Assembly: GCA_030620095.1 (NCBI GenBank)
Contig: JAUTXW010005213.1
Coordinates: 61,037-125,036, forward strand
DNA: 64,000 nucleotides
Reading direction: 5' to 3'
Source: Kuschelorhynchus macadamiae
Lineage: Eukaryota; Arthropoda; Insecta; Coleoptera; Curculionidae
Of the stretch, positions 32,490-42,818 are shown piece after piece. Position 1 is the stretch's first letter. Every line of letters begins with the position of its first letter. The notes under the pieces were generated by a model, which was not told the origin of the DNA, did not search any database, and was given only the letters and a program-made list of their open reading frames with translations. The translations under genes were made by a program, and so were the position numbers.

Positions 32490-34342
32490 ATTGTATAATA
32501 CAGGGTGTTCCAAAAATAAGATATCGCATTACACTTGACATTTTTAAATGGAAACCCCCAATTTTTTTTCTATTTTTGGATTCTCCAGGAAGTTTTTAGT
32601 AACTTTTGTATAATAGAGTTTATACCTATCTTCAACCATTTTGAAGTTTTTTTAATTTTTTTTATAAAATTCGCCTCATTTAAGTTAGTACTGATAATAC
32701 GGAAAAAAATAATAATCACCGATACCAGCAAGAAATTTAGCATCCGTCAATGTCATCGTAAATCATAGAACAACTTTATCTTTGATTTGAAATCGTTAAG
32801 TTGCCTAGTTCTATTATAATATTTTGCAATGATTTATTCAATTCAAGAAAGGGTCGAAATAACGAAACTGTATTATCAAAACGGAAGCATTGCAAGAGCT
32901 ACCGCCCGGTTGTTTAATGCGTTACATCCAGACAAAAATATTAACCATAAGTATGTGGCTAAATTAATAAGAAAATTTGAAGCAACTATCTGTATCTAAT
33001 ATTCGCCGGAATTCGTCCAAGTAGAAATGAAGCCAGAGAAATAGCAGTTTTGGGACACGTGGCTCTTGACAACACCCAAAGTACTCGTGGTCTGGCTACT
33101 TCTTCAGGATTTACACGCTCAACAGTGCAAAGAATTTTGAAATCCTATAAATTTCACCCGTACAAAACTAAACTTGTCCATGAGCTTAATGAAGACGATT
33201 ATGATAGAAGGTTGGAGTTTTGCGAATTTAACTTTTGAACAATAACCCAAATTTGTTATTTAACATTTGTTTTTCGGATGAATGTACCTTCTATTTACAT
33301 GGTGCTGTAAATAGACATAATTGTCGATATTGGAGCGACTCGAATCCACATTTGTTTCGAGAGGTACATTCGCAATACCCACAAAAAATTAATGTCTGGG
33401 CCGGCATTTTCGGAAATCATATTGTAGGACCTTTCTTTATTCCTGGAAACTTGACGGGGGAGTTGTACTTGGACATGTTGGAAAATACAATAGAGCCACG
33501 AATAACCGAAATAATAGAAAATGAGGTTAATTATAATGAAAATTTTCTTCATTTCCAACAAGATGGTGCACCACCGCACTATGTAGCTCCAGTACGACAG
33601 TTTTTGGACACCCATTTCCCAAATCAGTGGATCGGACGGCGCGGCCCCATTGAGTGGCCACCAAGGTCTCCGGACTTGAGTCCTTTAGATTACTTTCTTT
33701 GGGGACATATAAAAAGTAAGGTTTTTAGTACGAAGCCAGACTCCATCCAAGATCTTCGGGAGCGGATCACGGCGGAATGCAGACAAATAACTCCAGAAAT
33801 GTGTGAAAATGTTAGGAATAGATTTGAGCAAAATATTTATTATTGCATGGAGGTAAACGGACACCACTTTCAACATTTATTACCACATTGACTTTTTGAC
33901 ACATTGTAGCTAAGTAACTAATTTTTGTTTAAATTTTAATGTGAATGTAAAACTGTAAATGGTTTAGTGTTCCTGATTCCGGCGAATATTAGATACAGAT
34001 CTAGTTGCTTCAAATTTTCTTATTAATTTAGCCACATACTTATGGTTAATATTTTTGACTGAATGTAACGTATTAAACAACCGGGCAGTAGCCCTTGCAA
34101 TGTTTCCGTTTTGATAATAAAGTTTCGTTATTTTGACCCTTTCTTGAATTTAATTTATCAATACTTGATATTATTCAATTATTCAAATAACTTCAAAATG
34201 GTTGAAGATAGGTATAAACTCTATTATACAAAAGTTACTAAAAACTTCCTGGAGAATCCAAAAATAGAAAAAAAATTGGGGGTTTCCATTTAAAAATGTC
34301 AAGTGTAATGCGATATCTTATTTTTGGAACACCCTGTATTAT

Positions 34343-34347
<5 letters not shown>
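32490..34347 (+). mobile_element. DD41D mariner element, copy 5, with very long inverted arms
   Basis: Ends are the inverted 'attgtataatacagggtg'. The left arm (32490-33014) includes the first about 57 codons of the transposase. The right arm (33974-34347) is its inverted copy minus about 150 bp of non-coding sequence. Both outer sides abut repeats, with (TA)n on the right. The inverted copy of coding sequence at the 3' end is unusual for this family. Confidence 0.8.
32829..33891 (+). pseudogene. DD41D transposase (two breaks, catalytic core intact)
   Basis: Starts MIYSIQERVEITKLYYQNGS with the first helix-turn-helix, and runs into a stop at about 33000. A shifted frame resumes with RPSRNEAREIAVLGHV and STVQRILKSYKFHPYKTKL (second helix-turn-helix), then stops at about 33237 where some eight codons are missing relative to the 37.8-38.9 kb copy. 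The last 218-codon frame is open: ICFSDECTFYL (Asp 1), FQQDGAPPHYV (Asp 2), WPPRSPDLSPLDYFLWG (Asp 3), with 41 residues between Asp 2 and Asp 3. All catalytic residues are present, but the frame is broken twice. Confidence 0.85.

Positions 34348-34391
<44 letters not shown>
34348..34391. repeat. (TA)n microsatellite
   Basis: TA repeat directly at the right end of the DD41D element and directly before a LINE endonuclease fragment. Confidence 0.95.
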
Positions 34392-34399
<8 letters not shown>

Positions 34400-35755
34400 A
34401 CCGACCACCAAATGCAAGCCTTAATGAATTTCTTGCCTATTTAGAAGATACGCTAATCGAACTTTACACTCAATGTGATAAGATTATGTGCTTCGGAGAC
34501 TTTAGTATTAATATGCTTTATCATGATAGTCCCCATGTAATACAATTTGAAAATATTTTAAGTACTTTCAAACTGAGCCAGCTAATTTCTGAGCCAACTA
34601 GAATTTCGCGTACCAGCTCCAGCTTGATTTATTTAATATGTTACAATTCCGAAGATGTGCAGAATGTGGGTGTCAGGGACGCGGGTCTCTCAGACCATCT
34701 ACTAGTATACATCGTTCTAGAATTTCGTTCACCAGTGCTAAATAATAATACCTTTAAGTACAGGGCTTTGCGACAAATTCTTATGACTTATTTATTTTCA
34801 GGCCGACTTGGAGGCCGCCCCTCGGAATAATATTTATAGCATAGATAATATCGTTGAAAAAAATTCTTTTCTCACTGATACTCTTCTGGAGCTGTTTGAT
34901 AGACATGCCTCATTGAGAACTGCTAACCGTTCAAATAAACCCTACTATCCCTGGATGACTGACAATTAAACATTAAACTTTTAAAAAACCTTAGAAATCA
35001 GGCTTTAAATCGATTCAGACGTACCAGGCTTATGAGCATTGGAACTATTATAAGCAGCTCCGAAATTTAGCGACTAATTCTATAAGAACTGAAAAAAAAG
35101 TTTATTTAAACAATAAATTTCACAATTGCAGCATCAAAGATAAATGGGCAGAATTAAAAAATTAGATATTCTAAACAAATCTCACAAGACCATTCCCGAA
35201 CAACTTCAAAACATAAATCAAATGAACATATTTTTTACAGAATTAACAAAAAAATCGTACTGGCCCCAAACAAGATTTAATCGATTTTTATAATAATAAT
35301 CTCCTTTCACACATGTCATTTAATTTTAATACCACTTCAAAAGAACTGTTAGCTAACTTTATACTCAGTATTAAGTTTAAGTCGTTCGGTGCAGATAACC
35401 TAAATATTACTCTAATTTCCTTGTGCTGTGCGATTGTTATTCCATACATAACACACATTGTCAACTGTTGTATTTTACAATATTTTCCAAAAAATTAGAA
35501 GTTAGCACATATCATCCCACTAGCTAAAGTCAAAAACCCTACCGACTTTAGACAACTAAGGTCGATTTCCTTGTTACCTACGCTCTCCAAAATTCTGGAA
35601 ATAGTAATGGAATCTCAAATTTCTTCATGTGTATCCAGTAATAACATCATCCCTTATAAACAATCTGGGTTCAGAACCGTGTACAGTTGCGCCACTGCCT
35701 TATCCGATATTGTATCGATAAACTTCAAAACCGTACGGATGTGCATAATTTAAAT
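34392..35755 (+). pseudogene. Non-LTR retrotransposon fragment (endonuclease to early RT)
   Basis: The first frame is the end of an apurinic-type endonuclease: VYRPPNASLNEFLAYLED, MCFGDFSINML, TRISRTSSSLIYLICYNSED, and LSDHLLVYIVLEF with the SDH catalytic box. Later pieces in other frames are the linker (KPYYPWMTDN) and the beginning of the RT: FGADNLNITLISLCC, LAHIIPLAKVKNPTDFRQL, then RSISLLPTLSKILEIVMESQ and NIIPYKQSGFRTVYSCATAL. It is cut before RT motif A. Several stops and frame changes are present. It is a different subfamily from the LINE at 28-31 kb, judged by unlike sequence in matching parts. Confidence 0.8.
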
Positions 35756-36267
35756 TTACGCCAACAATATCTGCTATCAGTACCCTTACACAACAAAGAA
35801 CAGTTTAAAAAAGTTACAATAACAGCGGACCTCGTTAAACAAAAAACTAGTATTTATTTTCTCGTCCATCCCCTCTCTTCTTTGCATATGTCTAAAATAA
35901 CTCTCTCACTTTCTGTCTCGTGCCTCAGTAGCATAGCGCTATTAACTTGGACGCGTACTTTCTTATGTATATATTTTTTTTGTATAATCACCCTGCACTA
36001 CTCTTTTTTTAAGGTCTTCATTAAGTATTTTTCCCTTTTGCGAGGAAAGTAAAAAGTGACTGAAACATCGCATATTGGTACAAGGAAGAGATTCATGTTT
36101 TATGAATAAAATGTCAACAACAAATTATTAACTAAAATATTATAGGGACTTAAATTGATAGTAAAGAATGTGAAAAAAATGTTATAATAAGCTGCAGGCG
36201 CAATAAAAGTTGCATTATTTATTCAAGTAAAATGGCTGGTTAGGCAGACGTGCAAAAGGCCATTTAA
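35756..36267. other. Unrecognised AT-rich sequence
   Basis: An open stretch near 35687-36052 rich in Leu and Ser overlaps the end of the LINE fragment in another frame and has no recognisable domain. Confidence 0.35.
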
Positions 36268-36468
36268 TATATCCAGTTGTATCATTCAGGAACATCTGGC
36301 TTAAATATTCTTCGCTTTATATCGGCACAATCGGATTACTCCGCAGGCAGCGTCATGAGAGAGATGTGGGGAAATTTACGTAACAAGATAAGAATGAAAA
36401 TGATGAGAGAATATCACCAAGACATGATTATTTTTATATTAAATGAAATTCGGGAGCTGTAAGTTAGA
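36268..36468 (+). repeat. Coding-like dispersed repeat Y, copy 2
   Basis: Second copy of 31993-32182. An open frame reads SGTSGLNILRFISAQSDYSA, MREMWGNLRNKIRMKMMREY and then HQDMIIFILNEIREL with a stop. The stop, the frame and most hydrophobic positions agree between copies. The remaining sequence to 36959 shows nothing recognised. Confidence 0.55.
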
Positions 36469-36959
36469 GAAAAATACGTTGAATATGAGAAACATACTTT
36501 CTAATCCCATTTTTTGCTTCTTGTTTTGAGTTAGATATGGTGCTGCATTCTATACTTAAAGTGCATCACGTAATACCAGTTTACAGTTTAGACGTTAAAT
36601 TCGCACGACATTCGATAGGCGTTTCATTCATGAAATTGCTGTGTGACATAATTCCTTTTGAATGTCTGAATATTTTTGTAAATATACAATATTTTAGTTG
36701 TGTGAATGTGTGTTATTTGTATACATTTAGCGTACTAAAGTGATCACGGTAGTCGCAAAAGGAATCTGTATAAAATGGATAAAAAAAACAGCTAAGGCTA
36801 ATTTTTTTCCATATAGGTGCCGACTGTAATCCAAATTTAGACCTATTTAATTACCTGACTATAAGTCATGCAAAATGAAGAATTTAAATAATCTGTGGTC
36901 AATACAAACTAATATAAACTACTTAACCATTACTTCCCTCGCAAAATGAAAGTACTGTA

Positions 36960-37438
36960 ATCGTGAAAAAATGATTCTCCTAGATTTCTATAGATCTTCG
37001 TCGGTCTGCCTGTGCTCGGCATATTTGAAAAAAATACTTACCCGATTGACTTCAAAAGTTGTGGATTACCTTGTAACATTTTGGTAAAAATCGAGTATGG
37101 CGGAACAAAGTGACGACATAGTGAAATGTTAAAAATGTTATTACTAAAGATATAATATAACTAATATATATATAATATAACTAATATTCGAATTTACTTC
37201 AAATTTTACACAAAAATCAACTATTGCGTAGGAATCAACTGGTAAAATTTTGTTACGAGTCTAAGATAGCGAAGCAAATTGGTGGGCTAATAATAGTTAG
37301 CTGTTTCACTGAGTAGAACAGCGCACGAATTTAAGATGCCGGAACAAAATGGCGGCCAAATAAAATGACTGTCTGTCCGTGTGTTTGCGGCAAAAACTAC
37401 TTGCCTGATTGACTTCAAATTTTGGTCAAAAATTCAGG

Positions 37439-37440
<2 letters not shown>
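36960..37440. repeat. 'ATGGCGG' repeat family, copy 4 (left of a mariner insertion)
   Basis: Carries the family phrases 'cttcgtcggtctgcctgt', 'tatggcggaacaaa', 'aaaatggcggccaaataaaatg' and 'aactacttgcctgattgacttc'. It breaks off at a (TA)n tract and the family resumes at 39437, so the DD41D element between them was inserted into this repeat. Confidence 0.65.

Positions 37441-37441
<1 letters not shown>

Positions 37442-37490
<49 letters not shown>
37442..37490. repeat. (TA)n microsatellite
   Basis: TA repeat ending exactly at the CAGGGTGG terminus of the next element. Confidence 0.95.
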
Positions 37491-37493
<3 letters not shown>

Positions 37494-39374
37494 GGTGGCC
37501 CATCGAAAACGTACCGCAAGGCATAACGGCCAGGGTAATTTTTTTTTCAAAAAATCCAAAAACACGTCAATTTTGTTTGTGAGGGGGACAACTTTTGCCC
37601 TTAAAATGATCGCAAAATTTTCAACCCTCTAAGCGGGGGTGTCATCCCCCAAACTTTTTCAAATGGGAAGAGGGGTCAAGTGGTACCGCAATGAAAAGGG
37701 CTTTCTATTCTCTATACATTCCCGCTTTGGTTTTGAAAATCGGTCAAGTTATTTAGAAAATATAAAGGATTGAAATTTGAAAAATACATTTTTCAAAAAA
37801 CGCATAAATTGAATTAAATAAAAAAAAAACTTACCGTATTAATGAAGCAAATGCTGAAAATGTTGCCCGTCGACCTCCATACAGTAATACAAATTAGCTT
37901 CAAATCGTTCTCGAACATTCTGAAGAACTTGAGGGGTCACTTCGCGACAAACGTCAATAATTCGTGTTCGCAGATCTTCTAATGAGGCAAGTGGAGTGCT
38001 ATACACTTTACTTTTTATGTGTCCCCATAGAAAAAAGTCTAAAGGAGTCAAGTCGGGTGACCGGGGAGGCCACTCAATGGCACCCCTTCGTCCTATCCAC
38101 CGCCTGGGAAAGTTAGTGTTTAAATAATTACGCACATTTTGAGAGTAATGTGGAGGTGCACCGTCTTGTTGAAATATCAGTTCCGCTTCAACGTATCCAG
38201 GATTATTTTCGATGATGTCAGTTAGGGCTGGGTCGATGGTATTTGCCAGTAAATCTAAGTACATATCACCTGTTAGAGTTCCAGGAAGAAAAAAAGGACC
38301 CACAATAGAATTTCCAAAAATACTAGCCCACACGTTCAATTTCTGAGGATGTTGTGTGTGCACCTCGTGAAATACCCTGGGGTTGTTCTCAGCCCAGTAC
38401 CGACAGTTATGCCGATTAACTACATCGTTCAAAAAGAAAGTGCACTCACCCGAAAAACACACATTGAATAGAAAATTATTATTATTGGCCACTCGTTCAC
38501 TAATAGTTTCACAAAATTGCAAGCGGTGATCAAAATCGTCTTCGTTGAGTTCTTGTACCAACTGAATTTTATACGGGTGGAAATGGTGTTTTTTCAATAT
38601 TCTTTGGACACTTGTACGATTCACGCCGGTCTCATTGGCTAATTTTCTTGTACTCAGCGTACTATCCATGGCAACTTGGCCCAATACAAAGACCTCCATA
38701 GCTTCATTTACTACAGGATTTTCCATCTGCCTCTTTTTATTCATAAGGGATCCAGTTTCGCGAAATTTTGCTACTAACAATTTTGCCGGAAAGGTGTTTT
38801 TCAGGATGGCGTTCATTAAATATCTGCGCAACCCGATTGCCACATTCATTATTTTTAAAATAAAGTTCGATTATTTCCACTTTTTCTGCAAGTGAGTACA
38901 CCATAATTATTGATAAAAAATTTAATGATATTGAGAAATTTAAACGCACAAGTTACAGAACAGCTATCTAGCAACTACCGCACCTGATCGTTGTGGCATG
39001 TCAAATCACTAAAATCAGCAGTAAACATCTAAAATAACAGGACAAAAATAGCGAATTGGTCGAAGGAATTTATCCTTATCATTTACTCTGATAATTTGTA
39101 AATAAACATTTTAAATTTCAATCCTTCATATTTTCTAAATGACTTGACCGATTTTCAAAACCAAAGCGGGAATGTATAGCAGTACCACTTGACCCCTCTT
39201 CCCATTTGAAAAAGTTTGGGGGATAACACCCCCGCTTAAAGGGTCGAAAATTTTGCGATCATTTTAACGGCAAAAATTGTCCCCCTCACAAACAAACATG
39301 ACGTGTTTTTGGATTTTTTGAAAAAAAAATTACCCTGGCCGTTATGCCTTGCGGTACGTTTTCGATGGGCCACC

Positions 39375-39377
<3 letters not shown>
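37491..39377 (-). mobile_element. DD41D mariner element, copy 6, long TIRs
   Basis: Ends CAGGGTGGCCCATCG and its inverse. TIRs of 289 bp (37491-37779) and 265 bp (39113-39377) are nearly identical; the right arm lacks about 25 bp. Pure (TA)n tracts flank both ends. Length is about 1.9 kb. Confidence 0.85.
37839..38904 (-). pseudogene. DD41D transposase, one frameshift and Asp-to-Gly in the active site
   Basis: Starts MVYSLAEKVEIIELYFKNNE at 38904 with the first helix-turn-helix. One frameshift lies near 38790, after which the frame is open to the end: STLSTRKLANETGVNRTSVQ, then RILKKHHFHPYKIQLV, VCFSGECTFFLND, IFGNSIVGPFF, IFQQDGAPPHYS, then WPPRSPDLTPLDFFLWG and MEVDGQHFQHLLH. The first catalytic box should read FSDE but is FSGE (codon at 38448-38450 is GGT instead of GAT or GAC). 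Asp 2 and Asp 3 are intact with 41 residues between. The transposase of this copy would be inactive even if the frameshift were absent. Confidence 0.85.

Positions 39378-39436
<59 letters not shown>
39378..39436. repeat. (TA)n microsatellite
   Basis: TA repeat starting exactly at the right end of the DD41D element. Confidence 0.95.
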
Positions 39437-39439
<3 letters not shown>

Positions 39440-40060
39440 GGCGGAGCAAAATGGCGGCCTACTGAAATGTTAAAAAACTGATCTCAAATTTTATACAAAA
39501 ATCAAGTATTACGTAGAAATCAACTGGTAAAATATTGGTACGAACAAAGCGGCGACCTAATAAAATATTTAAAAAATCAGCCCGAAAAAACATTTATTAA
39601 ATTGATTTCATATTTTTTTGCAAGAATTGAGTGTGATAAAGAGATGAACTGTTAAAATTGTGGTATGAATTTCAGATAGCGCAAAAAAATGGAGGCCAAA
39701 TAAAATGTTTCAATTTTGAAAAAACTCAACCTCCGAGGTTTTATATATCTTCACGTATTCGCGTCTATAGATGTCAAAAAATATGTTTTCTCAATTCCGT
39801 CTGTCGGTCTTTCTGTCAGTTCGCTGCAGCAATTAAGAGATATATGGGGATTACCTGGTAACATTTTGATAAAAATCCAATATGGCGGAACAAAATGGCG
39901 GCCTGCTGAAATGTTAAAAACATTATTACTAAAAAACTAATTACCCAATGTATCACAAATTTTGCACAAAAATCAACTATTATATGGAAATCAAATGGTG
40001 GAATTTTGGTACGAATCTAAGGTAGTGAAACAAATTGGCGGCTAATAATAACTTATTTCG
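39437..40060. repeat. 'ATGGCGG' repeat family, copy 4 continued
   Basis: Resumes with 'atggcggagcaaaatggcgg' after the mariner insertion and runs through several units, including a second set of 'cggtctttctgtcagttcgc' and 'atggcggaacaaaatggcgg'. Confidence 0.65.
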
Positions 40061-40929
40061 TTTACCAGGCAGAGAAGCGAAGACGAGGCGTAGCCGGAGT
40101 TAGCAGACCAGCCAAGGCATTAAATCTGCTTTTTTGCCATGTAAAATATCATATTTTTTCTCCGAAGGACATTAAAAGTTTCCGTAGAAGGCAAAACTCT
40201 CAAAACGGCATCATTTTTATATTTAAACCTCTGTCCAAATAATCATTTTGTTTTCCTATTGTCATTGTCAATTTTAATTACATTTTTATTTACATTATTA
40301 CCTGTACGTTGTATAGCAACGAAATATTTTACTGACTAAGCAGTAAAAGTGCATCTTTTGGGGCTGTCAGTCGTCCTTAATAATTACAAGTCGAAGTATG
40401 TATGAGATTTTTTGTGCTACTTATATATAAATATTTGAACAATTTTTTGACTTGCTATGATTGTTATTAATTTGATAGATCCATTTTTTATTTAACTGGT
40501 AATAAATCTATTATTATGTTTTAGAAAATTATGTAGCTCTGCATGCTAACGAAATGCTACGAAACAAATTCAAACAAAGGGAAAATATAAACGTCAATAT
40601 AGTTATAGTTATTTATTATATAAGGGAAAAAGTATTAGAGGGTTGTGTTGTCAAAAAACCGAGAGCTAAAATCTAATATTTTTCCCGTGTATAATACACT
40701 ATCTTTTTCTGTGACGGGAAAAACGACGATTTAATATCGAAAATAGTTGAATGAAGTCAGAAAATTATCGATGTGAAATTTGAAATTTTAAACTAGTAGG
40801 CTGCTGTACGACAATTAGATCTGCGTTGCTAGGGGAACCTTAAATTAAGTATAAAAGTAATCAAATATCTGTATAAAATTTATTTATGTGATTTAATTTA
40901 AAAATTGCGAACTTAGTTAAAAAATTTCT
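40061..40929. other. AT-rich sequence, nothing recognised
   Basis: No feature supported. The region may include the 5' part of the Crypton-like element that follows. Confidence 0.35.
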
Positions 40930-41842
40930 GATTCCGAGTATTCTCTGACTCCACCTGAGTTAGTAGAAGCAGCGAAAGTAGCTTCACAAAAATTATTACC
41001 AGCTAAATCGCGAAAAATTTACCAAACCCCGTATTCAAGATTTATGGAATGGAAGATGGAAAAGCCATTCAGTTCTTTCTCGGAGACGGTTTTATTGGCT
41101 TATTTTTCGGACCTGGCACAACAACAAAAGTCATCAACAGTGTGGTCGAATTATTCAATGATTAAAAAAGTATGTCACAGTCCAATAATAATGTAGACAT
41201 TTCAAAATATTTCGAACTAATTACCTTTTTGGAACAAAATGGGAAAGGTTACACGCCCAAGAAAGCTGTGATTCTTACGAGTTCACAAATTAGTGATTTT
41301 TTAAATAAAAGCTCCCAATGAAGTTTATTTAATGGCTAAGGTTGTTGTATTTGGGATTGCAAGAGCTTGTCGAATTTGTGTAACCAGCCAGGTAACATTA
41401 GATGATATTGAAGATTGGGGAACGTTATTAATTGTGAAACTTAAGCAAACAAAGAATGATGTAAACAGGAGATTTGTAGGTACTGAAGAATATATTAAAT
41501 TTTACGGAATGTGCATAGTCCTTCGTCTAGCAGCAGCAAAGGAACGCCGCCTGTTTTATGCATATCGCAATGGAAAATGTATCAACCAGGTTGTGGGTAA
41601 AAATCAGTTTTATAAAGTACCTGACTCAGTAGTAGTAATTTTTTTTTCAACTTGAAAATGCTAAATCATATATAGGTCATTCATTTGGAAGATCGTCTAC
41701 TACACTTTTAGTAGATTCTGGGGGAGACTTCATGACACTAAAGAAACATGGCGGTTGGAAGTCATCAACGGTCACAGAAGGGTATGTTGATGAATCGTTA
41801 GCACACAGGACAGAAATAGCTAATAAAGTCAGAATAACATAA
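40930..41842 (+). pseudogene. Crypton-like tyrosine recombinase (broken)
   Basis: Read across three frame changes. N-terminal core-binding part: YSLTPPELVEAAKVASQKL, FSSFSETVLLAYFSDLAQ, SSTVWSNYSMIKK, NVDISKYFELITFLEQNGK, GYTPKKAVILTSSQISDFL. Catalytic part: MAKVVVFGIARACRICVTSQ (first Arg region), LDDIEDWGTLLIVKLKQTKN, then GHSFGRSSTTLLVDSGGD (H-x-x-R box, with Gly where the Arg is expected and Arg one place later), LKKHGGWKSSTVTEGYVDES (catalytic Tyr). This is the layout of the phage-integrase-like recombinases of Crypton elements and related domesticated genes, which cut and join DNA through a Tyr intermediate. Frameshifts near 41180, 41318 and 41650 make it a relic. Terminal sequences were not identified. 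Confidence 0.7.
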
Positions 41843-42818
41843 CAACAATAACACCCAATTTGCGACCAGGTACATCAATGGCAGTTGTGTCCATGGTAGA
41901 AAAAAAATTAATTTCAAGACAAGAAAAATCGACTGTTGTACCGAATATCAAGAAATATGTCATTCATGCAGTGCACATTTAATAATTGTACTTTTGGTAT
42001 AAAAGAAATGTAACTTTTTTATAATAAAATATTCTAAAATTAAATATGTGTGTATATATCCGAAAAAAAAGTTCTCATTTTTTTCCCGGGAAAAAAGTAA
42101 TTTCATAAAAAGTGATATTTTGTTACCTGTCCACAGGGGTTAAATGTCAAACTTTTTTCCCGTAACAAAAAAAAAGTTGATTTCTCTAGTGCTATAATTA
42201 TAGAAAAACAGCGGCCAATGCATGTGCTTGATTGCCGCCAGAAAAATCAAAAGAGAGGTACAGGGTGGCCATTTTATGGTGATAAGTACCTTATCTAGAA
42301 AACGGTAATAGTTACGACAAAAAGTTAAATACAAAAGTTGTTTGGATTCAATTAGATTTTTATTTTATTTCACTTTTGCTTATACAGGGTGTTTCGTTTT
42401 GACGTGACACATGTGACAACTTTCTTAATTTAAATGGGATACCCTATATATTAATACATATTTCGATTCTACTGTTAATTTGCGAAAGTTTTTATAATAA
42501 CATCTATATTTGAATTCTTTATCGTTTTTGAGTAAATTCAGTTTTTAGAATGTTTTAAAAAAGAACATATTTTTTTAAAAAAAATTTTTTACCTATAAAA
42601 CTTTAATGGAACTGACTAATATCCTAAACATACATTACTAAGGGTTCAATTCAACGAGTTTCCATGCTGGTCTTATCAATTAATATACAGGGTATTAAAA
42701 TTGGAGAGCAAAACAAACAGAACTTTAAATGTAAAAATCTCCTGTTTTTCAAATGGAACACCCTATATATTTTTACTTCATCTGATTCAGCGTTCAATTA
42801 CCTATCATTACATATATA
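41843..42818. other. AT-rich region with several CAGGGTG-type transposon ends
   Basis: Contains 'tacagggtggccattttatg' (42259), 'tacagggtgtttcgttttga' (42384), 'atacagggtattaaaattgg' (42687) and 'ggaacaccctatata' (about 42753). These look like ends of overlapping or nested non-autonomous elements, but full pairs could not be resolved. No gene recognised. Confidence 0.4.
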
